Assembly: GCA_017550405.1 (NCBI GenBank)
Contig: JAFZPH010000021.1
Coordinates: 23,595 to 87,594, forward strand
Direction: 5' to 3'
Length of the DNA stretch: 64,000 nucleotides
From: Bacteroidales bacterium
Lineage (GTDB): Bacteria > Bacteroidota > Bacteroidia > Bacteroidales > P3
Below are positions 25,739-34,174 of this stretch, one piece after another (position 1 is the stretch's first letter; each line of letters starts with the position of its first letter). The notes beneath the pieces were generated by a model. It made no database searches, was not told the origin of the DNA, and saw only the letters and a program-made list of their open reading frames with translations. Made by a program: the position numbers and the translations under genes.

Positions 25739-27319
25739 TTATTTCTTCACCACGCGCTGGCTGTAGGTGCCTTGGGGGGTGATGACGCGGAAGAAGTAGA
25801 CACCGCTCTCGAGGTCGGCGATGTTCACCTCATGTTCGGTGGTGGTGGCAATCACACGGCCGGCGATGTCGAGCACCTCCACACGGCTGATGTTGTCGGC
25901 CAGCACCGTCACCTTGTCGGTGGCGGGGTTGGGATAGACGGCCACGGGAGTGCTCTCCAGCGTGCTGATGCCGGCATTGCCCTGGTCGGCGGTGGTGGCC
26001 TTGATGGCCCAAGAACCCTCATAGCTTCCGCCGCTGGCGTCGATGATGTTCATCCAGGTGTTGTTGAGATAGACCAAGCAGCTGTTCGGGTCGCCATTGT
26101 AAGGACCGTAGACCATGGGGTACGGCTTCGAGCTGGTGAAAGTAATCCAGAGGGGCTGGTGCTGGTCGAGTGCCACGGCTCCGCTGATGTTAATCGTGTT
26201 CCATGTCGATTCATTGACATGGGTGGTGCGGGTGTAGATCTGGTTGCCGGGTGCGTTCTCGCCGCCCTGGTACACGGTGAGGGTGATCTCGTCGTTGTAA
26301 TTAGAGAAAATCTCCACACTCTTGAGGAAGTTTCTGCCCACCATCACGGTGTCGGGGAACTTGACGCCCCAGGTGATGGTGTTCTGGGTACCGATGGCAC
26401 TCTCCACCTCGCCGCTGAAATAAGTCATCGTCGGGCCGAAATGGTAGTCGGTCACGTTCACCACAAACGTGGCGGTGGTGGTGCCGTTGGGGTTGGTCGC
26501 GGTCACGGTGAGGGTCTTGCTGCCAGTAGAGGTGAAGGTGATGTTGATCATCTCGCCGTCGGCTTGCTCCACGTTGGCGCCCTCGATGGTCCAATGGACG
26601 TTGTTGTAAGGCTCGATGCTGCCGATAGAAGCGTTATACGTGAGGGGAAGACCCTTCACAGCGTTGGTGCGACCGGAAATCTCCACTTGGGGCGCGGAGC
26701 CGGGGCGGACGCGGTTGGCGAGCATCTCGGCCATGTGGGCGTTGCAGACAGCCGTGTCGAAAGCCGAGATACCGTCAGGCTCGCCATAGATGGCGCGGCA
26801 ACGGCCAGTGTAGCCCTCGATATAGGCCACAAAGGGGACTGCATTGTTGTAAATCGACTGGCAGGTGGCAAGCGTCGAAGCGTCGTCGATGATAGGAATC
26901 GGGAACGTGCCGCCCATCGTCCAGTCGCCCTGGGTGGTACCCGAGTAGCCACTGCCGCCCGAACGGCCGTAAATCTGGTCGGTGGTGTTCGTCTCCTCAA
27001 CCTCAATCCAGAGGACGCGGAGCTCGTTGGTACCCTCACGACCGAAACGATGGTGGTAGCCCTCGAGGATACCGGCACGGTGGAGGTTCCAGCAGGGACC
27101 GCACCAACAGCAAGAGTAATCAATCACCACACAGTAGCCGGAGTCAATCCAGGCCTGCAGGTCGATGGTGTCGCCGTCGAGAGTGGTGGCCACAAACGGC
27201 TGGCCGATGTGCGACCACATGGCCTTGGCGTCAGCCTTCGGGGCATTCACCGACGCAAACTGGGCGAAACAGACCGTGCTCATCATCAAAGCAGCGGCAA
27301 AGAAGATTTTTTTGAACAT
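25739..27319 (-). CDS. T9SS-exported redoxin-like protein with PKD domain and type A sorting tail
   Basis: A 526-residue secreted protein. Signal peptide ends at CFAQ (residue 20). Residues about 35-200 resemble a thioredoxin fold with the site DYSCCWCGPCWNLHRAG (Cys73, Cys76) and a second half holding VPFVAYIEGYTGRCRAIYG. Residues about 205-290 are a PKD/Ig-like domain (KTLTVTATNPNGTTTATFVV). A beta-sandwich follows, and the last 70 residues are a T9SS type A tail: VAVYPNPATDKVTV, EVLDIAGRVI, LESGVYFFRV and a basic end RVVKK. It should be exported across the outer membrane and anchored or released. A surface thiol-disulfide enzyme is the straightforward reading; substrate unknown. Own promoter at 27398, own terminator at 25667. 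Confidence 0.87.
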   Translation of the reverse strand: MFKKIFFAAALMMSTVCFAQFASVNAPKADAKAMWSHIGQPFVATTLDGDTIDLQAWIDSGYCVVIDYSCCWCGPCWNLHRAGILEGYHHRFGREGTNELRVLWIEVEETNTTDQIYGRSGGSGYSGTTQGDWTMGGTFPIPIIDDASTLATCQSIYNNAVPFVAYIEGYTGRCRAIYGEPDGISAFDTAVCNAHMAEMLANRVRPGSAPQVEISGRTNAVKGLPLTYNASIGSIEPYNNVHWTIEGANVEQADGEMINITFTSTGSKTLTVTATNPNGTTTATFVVNVTDYHFGPTMTYFSGEVESAIGTQNTITWGVKFPDTVMVGRNFLKSVEIFSNYNDEITLTVYQGGENAPGNQIYTRTTHVNESTWNTINISGAVALDQHQPLWITFTSSKPYPMVYGPYNGDPNSCLVYLNNTWMNIIDASGGSYEGSWAIKATTADQGNAGISTLESTPVAVYPNPATDKVTVLADNISRVEVLDIAGRVIATTTEHEVNIADLESGVYFFRVITPQGTYSQRVVKK

Positions 27320-27397
27320 TGATAAAACGTGTCTTGTTATTGGCCATCAGACTCTTCGGCTTTAAAAAATGGTTAATAATAAAATTGTTTCACGATG

Positions 27398-27405
27398 CAA
27401 AGATA
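27398..27405 (-). promoter_or_regulatory. Bacteroidetes -7 box (TATCTTTG)
   Basis: TATCTTTG on the minus strand, 78 bp before the start of the T9SS redoxin gene. Confidence 0.6.
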
Positions 27406-27468
27406 GCACATTTTTTCAAACCAAAAAGAAAAAAACACTCATTGAATTCGTTATTTCGGAAACTTGTC

Positions 27469-27580
27469 AATTACAATCTCCACGTATCACACGTTTTTTC
27501 TCCACGTATCTCGCGTATCACAAGTATTATCTATACGTGTAATACGCGAGATACGTGGAGACCTTGCGTGATACGTGGAG
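27469..27580. repeat. Palindromic CTCCACGTATC element, copy 1
   Basis: Arms of 19 bp, left 27500-27518 and right 27542-27560, are perfect inverted repeats around a 23-bp centre. An outer pair (CTCCACGTATCACACG at 27478 and CGTGATACGTGGAG at 27567) nests around it. The left edge shares 20 identical bases with 34380-34399. It sits in the 346-bp gap between the T9SS redoxin promoter and the receptor gene's 3' end, which otherwise holds the heptad array; no gene was seen there. Confidence 0.85.
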
Positions 27581-27586
27581 TCCCTT

Positions 27587-27680
27587 TCTCAATTCTCAAT
27601 TCTCAATTCTCAACTCTCAATTCTCAATTCTCAACTCTCAATTCTCAACTCTCAATTCTCAACTCTCAATTCTCAACTCT
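27587..27680. repeat. Heptad array of TCAATTC/TCAACTC
   Basis: About thirteen tandem 7-bp units alternating TCAATTC and TCAACTC. The array runs into the 3' end of the receptor gene: the last three codons (Val-Glu-Asn) and the TGA stop at 27666-27668 are made of repeat units. Being a short-unit array it is prone to length change, which in this gene would shift the stop. Confidence 0.85.
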
Positions 27681-29885
27681 CCCCCTCGCCTTGCTCTCGA
27701 GCTCCATCCTGCCCAGGCGCACGGTGACACCGAAGCTGATGTAGCGCGAGCTGTAGCGGGTGGTGGAGTTGCTGGAGAGGTAGGGGTTGGTGTTGGCTGA
27801 GGAACGCGAGTAGGTGTTGAAGACATCCTTGACGTTGAGATAGAGCGACAGGTGACGGTCGAGCAGGTCGGCGCTCACGCCGAGGTCCGTGGTGAAGAAG
27901 GGGTCGTAGCTGCTGAGGAAAGCGATTTGCCGGGTGGTATAGTTAACGTTGCCGAACACCTGCAGCACATTCCACAGCTTGCCCCACACATTCAGCCGCA
28001 GGCTGCCGGCCCAGAGGTTGTCGTCCACCCACTCGCCCGGGCGTAACTGGCTGTGGTAGCCCATGTGTACGGCGCGGGCCGACAGGCGCAGGTTGAACAT
28101 GGCCGTGGGGCGATAGGTGAGATTGAGGTCGGCACCTGCGTTGTGGCTGCTGCCGATGTTGTAGGGCTGACTGAAGGAGACCTCGCGGCCGTAAACGGGA
28201 TGGTAGGCCACATCGACAAGGGCACCCGCCTCGTCGGTGTTAGCCTTGTAGTAGAGGTCTATCCCTACCGAGCCAAAACCCTCGAAGAACTTATTCCAAC
28301 CCCCTTCGAGGTTGTGGGTGTGGCTGGGAAGCAGGTCAGGGTTGCCAATCTCGTAGCTCTCGCTGCTGAAAATGATGAATCGCGTGAGGTTGGGAGCCGA
28401 AGGCGTGGAGGTGCGGAGGGTGTAGCTGAGCGAAAAGTTGTGCATTGAGGGGGTGTTGTAAGAAAGATGGACCGAGGGCGTGGGGACGAGGTAGTTCTCG
28501 TGCGACACTTCGGTGGTATAGCCCGTGTAGGTGGCCGTGCCGGTGCTTTGTTCCAGCCTCAAGCCCACCTTGGCGGCGAAATTGCCGAAGTTGCGTTTGA
28601 GGGTAAAGTAGCCGCCAAACTCCTCATAGCGGTACCGCTTGGTGTAGCTCTGCAGCGTGTCGCGACGGTCGCCGGGCAGGGTGTCGCGGGTGTAGGTGCG
28701 TACGCTTGGGGTGTGGTAGTCGCCGGTTAGGCCCGCCTCCAGCTCCCAATGCTCGGCAAAGGGCAGCGAGTAGCCCACTTCGGCAGAGAGACCTACGCCA
28801 CCTTTGTTGATACCTAAGTGGCGCACGGTGTAGTCGAGAGTGGGTTGGCTGAGGTACTGGCGTTGCTCAGTACCGTCGGAGGTGTAGTTGAATCCATTGG
28901 CAGCGGTGCGAATCCACAGCATCTGCCCCTTGTCGTCGAGACGATGGGAGAAATGCAGCCCGCCATAATAGCCCACTTGGGGTATGGACGATGTGCCGGT
29001 GGAGCGATAGCTGTAGTCGCCCGGACCGTAGATGCGCTCCTGCCACTGCATGTCGACGGTCGACACGCCACGATACCACGACGGGTAGGCCCCGCCCCAG
29101 AAACTGAGGGAACGCATCGTGTCGAAATCGTAGTTCCCGCTCAGGTAGAAATAGCTGCCGTGCCTCCAGTTGTCGCTATGGCTGGTGTAGGACTTGACGG
29201 TGGAGGTGTCGCCCTGCGGAGTGAGCAAGGCGGAGCGGCCCGACTGGTCACTCCACGTGTGGCTGTAGTCGTATTCGGCATAGAGGTTGATGGTGAACTT
29301 TTTGTTGCTATAGACATACGAGAGCCACGGTGACACCTGCGGGCGATGGTTCCCCGTGGCACCGATGCTGATGAACTCGTTGCGCAGAATCTTCTTGGAG
29401 GTGATGATATTGACCACAGGACCGCTGCCGCCGTAGCGGGCAGAGGGGTTGGTGATAACCTCGATACGGGCAATGCTGTTAGCAGGGAGGGTCTTGATGT
29501 ACTGCCGCAGATTCTCACCGCTGAGGTTGGAGGGGCGGTCGTTGATCCACACTTCGACACTCTGCGAGCCTCGCAGGGTGATGTTGCCTTCGGCGTCCAC
29601 CTCCACACCCGGGGCGTTCTGCAGGGCGTCGCTGGCGGTGCCGGTCTGCACACTGGGGTCGTCAGCGGTGTTGTAGATATTCTTCTCGCCGTCGACTGTA
29701 TAAAGCGGTCGGTCGGCGGTAATTTTCACCTCTTCGAGTGCCTTAACCGAAGGCGAGAGGTAGAAATTGGTGTCGGAAACGGTGGCGGTGGTATCCTGCG
29801 AAACCCTTACGGTGTCGTTGACCTGGGCGTAGCTTACGCCCGCTACTGTCATCAGTGACAGCAGCAAAATGATTTGCTTTGTCAT
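27666..29885 (-). CDS. Outer-membrane beta-barrel receptor, TonB-receptor-like (OMP_b-brl_3 type)
   Basis: A 739-residue outer-membrane protein. After the signal peptide (ends VSYAQ, residue 21) comes a short linker, then a plug domain (about 50-170) with EEVKITADRPLYTVDGEKNIY, LQNAPGVEVDAEGNITLRG, VWINDRPSN, IARIEVITNPSARYGG and VNIITSKK, and a long beta-barrel to the end. It lacks the N-terminal carboxypeptidase-regulatory-like domain common in this family and present in the receptor at 60926. It is the last gene of the operon that begins with BlaI and M56 genes; the gap to the thiol lipoprotein is 12 bp. Cargo unknown. Its C-terminus extends into the heptad array. Confidence 0.87.
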   Translation of the reverse strand: MTKQIILLLSLMTVAGVSYAQVNDTVRVSQDTTATVSDTNFYLSPSVKALEEVKITADRPLYTVDGEKNIYNTADDPSVQTGTASDALQNAPGVEVDAEGNITLRGSQSVEVWINDRPSNLSGENLRQYIKTLPANSIARIEVITNPSARYGGSGPVVNIITSKKILRNEFISIGATGNHRPQVSPWLSYVYSNKKFTINLYAEYDYSHTWSDQSGRSALLTPQGDTSTVKSYTSHSDNWRHGSYFYLSGNYDFDTMRSLSFWGGAYPSWYRGVSTVDMQWQERIYGPGDYSYRSTGTSSIPQVGYYGGLHFSHRLDDKGQMLWIRTAANGFNYTSDGTEQRQYLSQPTLDYTVRHLGINKGGVGLSAEVGYSLPFAEHWELEAGLTGDYHTPSVRTYTRDTLPGDRRDTLQSYTKRYRYEEFGGYFTLKRNFGNFAAKVGLRLEQSTGTATYTGYTTEVSHENYLVPTPSVHLSYNTPSMHNFSLSYTLRTSTPSAPNLTRFIIFSSESYEIGNPDLLPSHTHNLEGGWNKFFEGFGSVGIDLYYKANTDEAGALVDVAYHPVYGREVSFSQPYNIGSSHNAGADLNLTYRPTAMFNLRLSARAVHMGYHSQLRPGEWVDDNLWAGSLRLNVWGKLWNVLQVFGNVNYTTRQIAFLSSYDPFFTTDLGVSADLLDRHLSLYLNVKDVFNTYSRSSANTNPYLSSNSTTRYSSRYISFGVTVRLGRMELESKARGRVEN

Positions 29886-29897
29886 AATATTATGTGG

Positions 29898-30614
29898 TTA
29901 TTTTATTGTTATAATGGTATTTGGAATATGAAAACAATGGGTGTCGAGCGTGTATACGCTGCGAGGAGTATAATACTGGTCTGTGGTGTCGCCGTCCTTG
30001 TTCTTTTGGACAATGCAATCAAGAGCGATGCGGCCATGGCGGTCGGCGATGAACAGCTGGGGCGAGCCTTCGTACTGGCAGTGGAAAGGACGGTCGGAGT
30101 GGAACATGCTTTTTGCCCAGGGTGTGAACACCCCGGTGTCGGTGTGCTCCCAAGCGGGGTTGTAGTGCATGTAAACGTCCTTCATGTCATAACCCAACGA
30201 GGGGAGCAGGTCGCGGTAACGCTGGGCAAAATGGGCGATGTTGCCAAGGGTATCTTCCACCAGGTTGCCTACGGAATCGGGGATTAGGCGGTGAAGCCAG
30301 TTGAAACCCGCCACAAGATAGAACCTCCACAGTGCGGTGTCGCGGTTGGCGTACATCGCGGCCAACTCGTTGCGGAGGTGTTCGAGGCAGGGCTTGCACA
30401 GGATGTCGAAGAAATAGACCACCTTGTTGTGCGTTGTGTCGCTCTTGACAAGTCGTGTAATCTCGTCGGTGGTGAGCATGGAGGACTCCACAGCCTTCAC
30501 CTGTTCGAACGACAGCACTGGCTTGTCCTGTTCCTCGGTCGGGCGGTTGTTGCACCCGACAAACATGAGCGCAACAACTGTCAGAAGTGTGATATGCTTT
30601 ATTACTTGTACCAT
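29898..30614 (-). CDS. Lipoprotein with thioredoxin-like CxxC site
   Basis: A 238-residue lipoprotein with lipobox MFVGC (Cys21). After a 40-residue linker, the strand KVVYFFDILCKPCLEHLRNEL has a CKPC site (Cys73, Cys76) at the N-terminus of a helix, as in thioredoxin folds; near the C-terminus GSPQLFIADRHGRIAL resembles the strand pair after the cis-proline. Between them there is a helical insertion (about 90-170). It is likely a periplasmic or outer-membrane thiol-disulfide protein. It sits 5 bp after the M56 gene and 12 bp before the receptor gene, all one operon. The exact family was not recognised. Confidence 0.7.
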   Translation of the reverse strand: MVQVIKHITLLTVVALMFVGCNNRPTEEQDKPVLSFEQVKAVESSMLTTDEITRLVKSDTTHNKVVYFFDILCKPCLEHLRNELAAMYANRDTALWRFYLVAGFNWLHRLIPDSVGNLVEDTLGNIAHFAQRYRDLLPSLGYDMKDVYMHYNPAWEHTDTGVFTPWAKSMFHSDRPFHCQYEGSPQLFIADRHGRIALDCIVQKNKDGDTTDQYYTPRSVYTLDTHCFHIPNTIITIK

Positions 30615-30619
30615 GGCTT

Positions 30620-32323
30620 TTAAGGTTCTATTTGTTGGGCTAACGAGTCGGCATATTGTTTGTTGATGGCCTTCAGTGTCACTTCCAGAATGAAGCGGTC
30701 TCCCTCCATCAGGGGGTTGTAGTAGCTGGTGGTGTCGTAGAGTTGGCGGGCGTTGGGGTTGATGGTGTTGTTATCAAAGTGCCACCCTTTGTAGAACTCC
30801 CTTTCGGTCTCACCTGATTGGGTTTTGTACTCGTGTACGGCTGTGAAGTCGGAGACAGTGGTCGAGCCCAGCAGACGATTCTTGTTGCTCCAATCGACGG
30901 GACACTCTGAACCGTAGGAGACCGTCACTTGGGGATAGATGGTGTCGGTCACAGTGCGTATGTTAAACTCAATTATCTCGTCACCCACTTTTTTTGTGTT
31001 GGAAACCGTAACGGTGTCAATGCGGTAGCGGTACATGGGCAGGCCTTTGAGTGCCTTGACTATTCCTTCGATCGGGTCGGCGTTGACAAAGCGTAGCTTG
31101 ATGCTGTCGCCGTCGCAGTGGAGGGTTTCGAGCGTCATGTCGAGCCACGGATTTCCTGTGCTGTCAAAGAGATGGAGGCCGTTGTCGTCAATCGTGTAGG
31201 AAAAGAGCTGCGCGCTTCCTGCTGTGTCGCGGGAAAGCATGTGCAGCCGTCCGTCGCGGTGGAAGCAAAACAGACGGTTTTCAAGTCCCATGAACTTATT
31301 GCATTGGAGGGTGGGTTCGGCAGGGTTGTCCGACTTGAGTTCAATGGAGCTTACTTCGTAGAAGCCTTCCATCGTTTGACGTGAGACACATCCAGCCAGC
31401 AGCACCACAAACGCGATGGGCAGCACGACGAGCGGCAGAAGCCCTCCGTGGCGGGAGCGGCGCCGTGCCATCATGGCGATGCGTTTCTTCACCAACGAGT
31501 AGTCGAAAGTGTTGCCTATAGCGCTATATGGTTTACCGCTCACCTGATGGTAGAACAACTCGGCATAGGCGGCTCCGCTGGCCGTTGCCAGCATCGCATT
31601 GTCGGCCTGGTATTCATGCACACGCTTCAATTCACGCTGGTAGAGATAAACAAACGGGTTGAACCAAAGTACTACTTTAACTACTTCGCTCAACAAGAGG
31701 TCAAGCGTGTGACGTTGGCGCACATGTACCATTTCGTGTCCAATAAGCTGCTGCATCTCGGTCGGGTTGAAGCCGTTGCGGCCAAAGACGATATGTTTGC
31801 CAAAGGAGTAGGCTGGAGTGTCGTCATTCAGTACGCTGACCTTGACACCGTCCTGCATCTTGTATGGCAGTCGGACAAGGCGACGTTGTAGCCTTGCCAG
31901 CCTTAGGGTCAGGAGTGTCATCGTGACGGCAAGACCTATCCAATAGATGATGGGCAGAATGTCCATCACTTTGTCGAGGATGTTCGGAGTGGTCTCTCCC
32001 TCGGACAGGCTGATTCGTCTCATTCCGTTATTGTCTTGAGTAAGCTTGATTTCCGACACGCCACTTTTAGTATTGGAATAAGTCATAGCCATGCCGTCAG
32101 GCGTGGTGTTGTAGGCCAACTGAGCCGTTTCTGCGGCATCGTTGCCGTCATAGTTGGCCTGCCGTAATAGGGGCAAATGGATAAGGGGAAGCAGCAGTGA
32201 CAACAATAGGGTACCCAGCAAATAGTAGCGCACCATGGTGAAGCGGGTTTCTCGCCGCATCAGCAGCCAGTAGGAGCCGAAAAAAAGCACAGTGCCAATG
32301 GTGGCAAGGAGGAGATATTTCAT
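30620..32323 (-). CDS. M56 (BlaR1-like) membrane metallopeptidase sensor
   Basis: A 567-residue inner-membrane protein. Helices at about 3-20, 33-50 and 121-140 precede a cytoplasmic zinc-protease domain with HEMVH (His196, Glu197, His200) and the downstream glutamate in ELKRVHEYQADN, then a fourth helix (about 295-311) and an extracytoplasmic C-terminal region of 255 residues. In BlaR1 and MecR1, ligand sensing outside activates the protease, which leads to BlaI cleavage. Here the outer part is not a penicillin-binding domain; it is beta-rich and unfamiliar, so the signal is unknown. Its start overlaps the BlaI gene by 4 bp and the thiol lipoprotein follows after 5 bp. Confidence 0.88.
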   Translation of the reverse strand: MKYLLLATIGTVLFFGSYWLLMRRETRFTMVRYYLLGTLLLSLLLPLIHLPLLRQANYDGNDAAETAQLAYNTTPDGMAMTYSNTKSGVSEIKLTQDNNGMRRISLSEGETTPNILDKVMDILPIIYWIGLAVTMTLLTLRLARLQRRLVRLPYKMQDGVKVSVLNDDTPAYSFGKHIVFGRNGFNPTEMQQLIGHEMVHVRQRHTLDLLLSEVVKVVLWFNPFVYLYQRELKRVHEYQADNAMLATASGAAYAELFYHQVSGKPYSAIGNTFDYSLVKKRIAMMARRRSRHGGLLPLVVLPIAFVVLLAGCVSRQTMEGFYEVSSIELKSDNPAEPTLQCNKFMGLENRLFCFHRDGRLHMLSRDTAGSAQLFSYTIDDNGLHLFDSTGNPWLDMTLETLHCDGDSIKLRFVNADPIEGIVKALKGLPMYRYRIDTVTVSNTKKVGDEIIEFNIRTVTDTIYPQVTVSYGSECPVDWSNKNRLLGSTTVSDFTAVHEYKTQSGETEREFYKGWHFDNNTINPNARQLYDTTSYYNPLMEGDRFILEVTLKAINKQYADSLAQQIEP

Positions 32324-32724
32324 TGCTGGTCCTCCTTACCTTTGCGCTTTTCTTCAATGATGCGGCTCAAAGCCTCCAGTTCCTCATTAGTCACCTCTCC
32401 CCCATCGAGGAAGAAGGAGACTAACGAGGTGTAGGATGAGGAAAAGTAGTTCTTCATCAGCGTACCCAGCATCCTTCCCTTGTATGCCTCGCGACTGACG
32501 AGGGGATAATACTGGTTGTTGCCGTTGAAATCTTTGTGACCCACATAGCCCTTCTGTTCAAGGATGCGGATTTCGGTGAGCACGGTGCGGTAGGCGGGCT
32601 TGGGCTCTTCCACGGCGGCGGCAATGTCGCCCGCAAAGCCTTTGCCTACTTGCCACACGGCTTGCATCACTTGCTCCTCGGCCTTGGTGAGGGTGTTGGT
32701 GGTTTCTTGTTTCTTTCTAGCCAT
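32320..32724 (-). CDS. BlaI/MecI/CopY family repressor
   Basis: A 134-residue winged-helix repressor: LTKAEEQVMQAVWQVGKGF is the first helix pair, YRTVLTEIRILEQKGYVGHK the recognition helix and wing, and the C-terminal part with LVSFFLDGGEVTNEELEALSRIIEE is the dimerisation region. Repressors of this family bind TACA/TGTA dyads and are inactivated by the partner M56 protease. It is the first gene of a four-gene operon with that protease, a thiol lipoprotein and an outer-membrane receptor, so it probably represses its own operon. Confidence 0.92.
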   Translation of the reverse strand: MARKKQETTNTLTKAEEQVMQAVWQVGKGFAGDIAAAVEEPKPAYRTVLTEIRILEQKGYVGHKDFNGNNQYYPLVSREAYKGRMLGTLMKNYFSSSYTSLVSFFLDGGEVTNEELEALSRIIEEKRKGKEDQQ

Positions 32725-32736
32725 ACATTATAGTGT
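32725..32736 (-). promoter_or_regulatory. Candidate BlaI operator dyad
   Basis: ACATTATAGTGT, an imperfect dyad with outer ACA/TGT halves like BlaI-family operators, abuts the blaI start codon, covering the place of the ribosome site. It would let the repressor shut the operon. No clear TAnnTTTG box was found further upstream; the rest of the 288-bp gap up to 33012 is AT-rich with a partial -7-like match near 32895 and the galE terminator. Confidence 0.4.
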
Positions 32737-32961
32737 TAAAGATTAAACCATGGATGAAATATTTAATCACCTCCAAAACGGCAAAGAGGTAATAATATTG
32801 TGTATTGATGATTATTTTTTTAATCCAAGCAGTAGCAATAATTACAACAAGTTGAACAATAGATGTATATAGATGTAAAAAAAATGAACCGAGGCAAATT
32901 ATATAGTGTATTTGTTATGGGAAAAGATGTGTTTTTGGGTGTAATTTGCTTATTGCAGGCT

Positions 32962-32990
32962 AAAAAAAGCAGGGTTTTGAGGCCCTGCTT
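32962..32990 (-). terminator. Rho-independent terminator of galE
   Basis: GCAGGG (32969-32974) pairs with CCCTGC (32983-32988); on the minus strand seven T residues follow. It lies just after the galE stop. Confidence 0.85.
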
Positions 32991-33012
32991 TCATGTTATA
33001 ATTACGTGTGCT

Positions 33013-34035
33013 TTATTCTTCCGGGTAGCCGTCGGGGTTGTGGCGTTGCCAGTTCCAGCTGTCGCGGACCATGTCGTCGATGCCGTATCGGGCTTTCCAG
33101 CCGAGTTCTTTTTGGGCTTTGGCGGGGTTGCTGTAACAGGTGGCGATGTCGCCGGGGCGTCGGGGACGGATGGTGTAGGGTATCTGCACTCCGTTGACGC
33201 GCTGGAAGGCGTTGACGATGTCGAGGACGCTGTAGCCGTGGCCGGTGCCGAGGTTGTAGACGGCGAGGCCGCATCGGCGCCGGATGGCTTGGAGTGCGCT
33301 GACGTGGCCTGCGGCGAGGTCGACGACGTGGATGTAGTCGCGCACGCCGGTGCCGTCGGGGGTGGGGTAGTCGTTGCCGAAGATGCCCAGCTCGGGATGT
33401 TTGCCGACGGCCACTTGGGTGATGTAGGGCATGAGGTTGTTGGGGATGCCGTTGGGGTTTTCGCCTATGGTGCCGCCCGGATGTGCTCCGACGGGGTTGA
33501 AGTAGCGGAGGAGGACGACGTTCCAGGCGGGGTCGGCTTTCTGGATGTCGGTGAGTATCTGCTCGAGCATGCTTTTGGTCCAGCCGTAGGGGTTGGTGCA
33601 TTGCCCTTTGGGACATTGTTCGGTGATGGGGATTTCGGCAGGGTCGCCATAGACGGTGGCACTCGACGAGAAGATGATGTTTTTGCACCCATGGCGGCGC
33701 ATCACGTCGACCAGCACCAGTGTGCCGCTGATGTTGTTTTCGTAATACTCCCACGGTTTCTCGACACTCTCGCCGACGGCTTTGAGTCCGGCGAAGTGGA
33801 TGCAGGCGTCGGGATGGTGCTTGGAGAACACTTTCTCCAGACCCTCCCGGTCGCGGATGTCGGTCTTGTAGAAGGGTATCTCTGTCACGCCGATAATCTT
33901 CGCCACGCGCCGCAGGGACTCGGGGTTGGAGTTGCTGAGGTTGTCGACGACTACGGCGGTGTGGCCTGCGCGGTAGAGCTCTATCAATGTGTGGGAGCCG
34001 ATGTATCCGGCTCCGCCGGTAACTAGGAGGATCAT
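33013..34035 (-). CDS. galE: UDP-glucose 4-epimerase
   Basis: Cytoplasmic NAD-dependent epimerase of 340 residues that interconverts UDP-glucose and UDP-galactose. The Rossmann loop VTGGAGYIGSHT is at the N-terminus; IHFAGLKAVGES, the catalytic serine region FSSSATVYG, the YxxxK pair in PYGWTKSMLE, LRYFNPVGAHP and RDYIHVVDLA are all typical. Length is standard. Upstream DNA holds heptad and octamer repeats rather than a clean promoter, so it may be read through from glyA and the small membrane protein gene. Confidence 0.95.
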   Translation of the reverse strand: MILLVTGGAGYIGSHTLIELYRAGHTAVVVDNLSNSNPESLRRVAKIIGVTEIPFYKTDIRDREGLEKVFSKHHPDACIHFAGLKAVGESVEKPWEYYENNISGTLVLVDVMRRHGCKNIIFSSSATVYGDPAEIPITEQCPKGQCTNPYGWTKSMLEQILTDIQKADPAWNVVLLRYFNPVGAHPGGTIGENPNGIPNNLMPYITQVAVGKHPELGIFGNDYPTPDGTGVRDYIHVVDLAAGHVSALQAIRRRCGLAVYNLGTGHGYSVLDIVNAFQRVNGVQIPYTIRPRRPGDIATCYSNPAKAQKELGWKARYGIDDMVRDSWNWQRHNPDGYPEE

Positions 34036-34134
34036 TTTGAATTGAGAATTGAGAATTGAGAATGTGGGAATGTGTTAATGTGTTATTGTGTTAATGTGTT
34101 AGTCGATTTTGAATGTGTTATTGTGTTAGTCGAT
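34036..34134. repeat. Mixed short-unit repeat array upstream of galE
   Basis: Three to four GAATTGA heptads directly before the galE start are followed by imperfect tandem copies of TGTGTTAA/TGTGTTAT and a longer direct repeat around GTGTTAGTCGATT (seen twice). It may be the galE 5' untranslated region. Confidence 0.75.
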
Positions 34135-34174
34135 TAGCGAATTAACGAAATAACGAATTTAAAGGTCTCACTTC

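Noticed and set aside
25721..27322. 533-codon ORF on the plus strand
   Set aside because: Antisense to the T9SS redoxin gene, which has a signal peptide, active-site motif and sorting tail; the plus frame is Gly/Val/His-rich shadow sequence.
27587..27680. Possible CRISPR array
   Set aside because: The units are 7 bp and directly adjacent; there are no spacers and no cas genes in the window.
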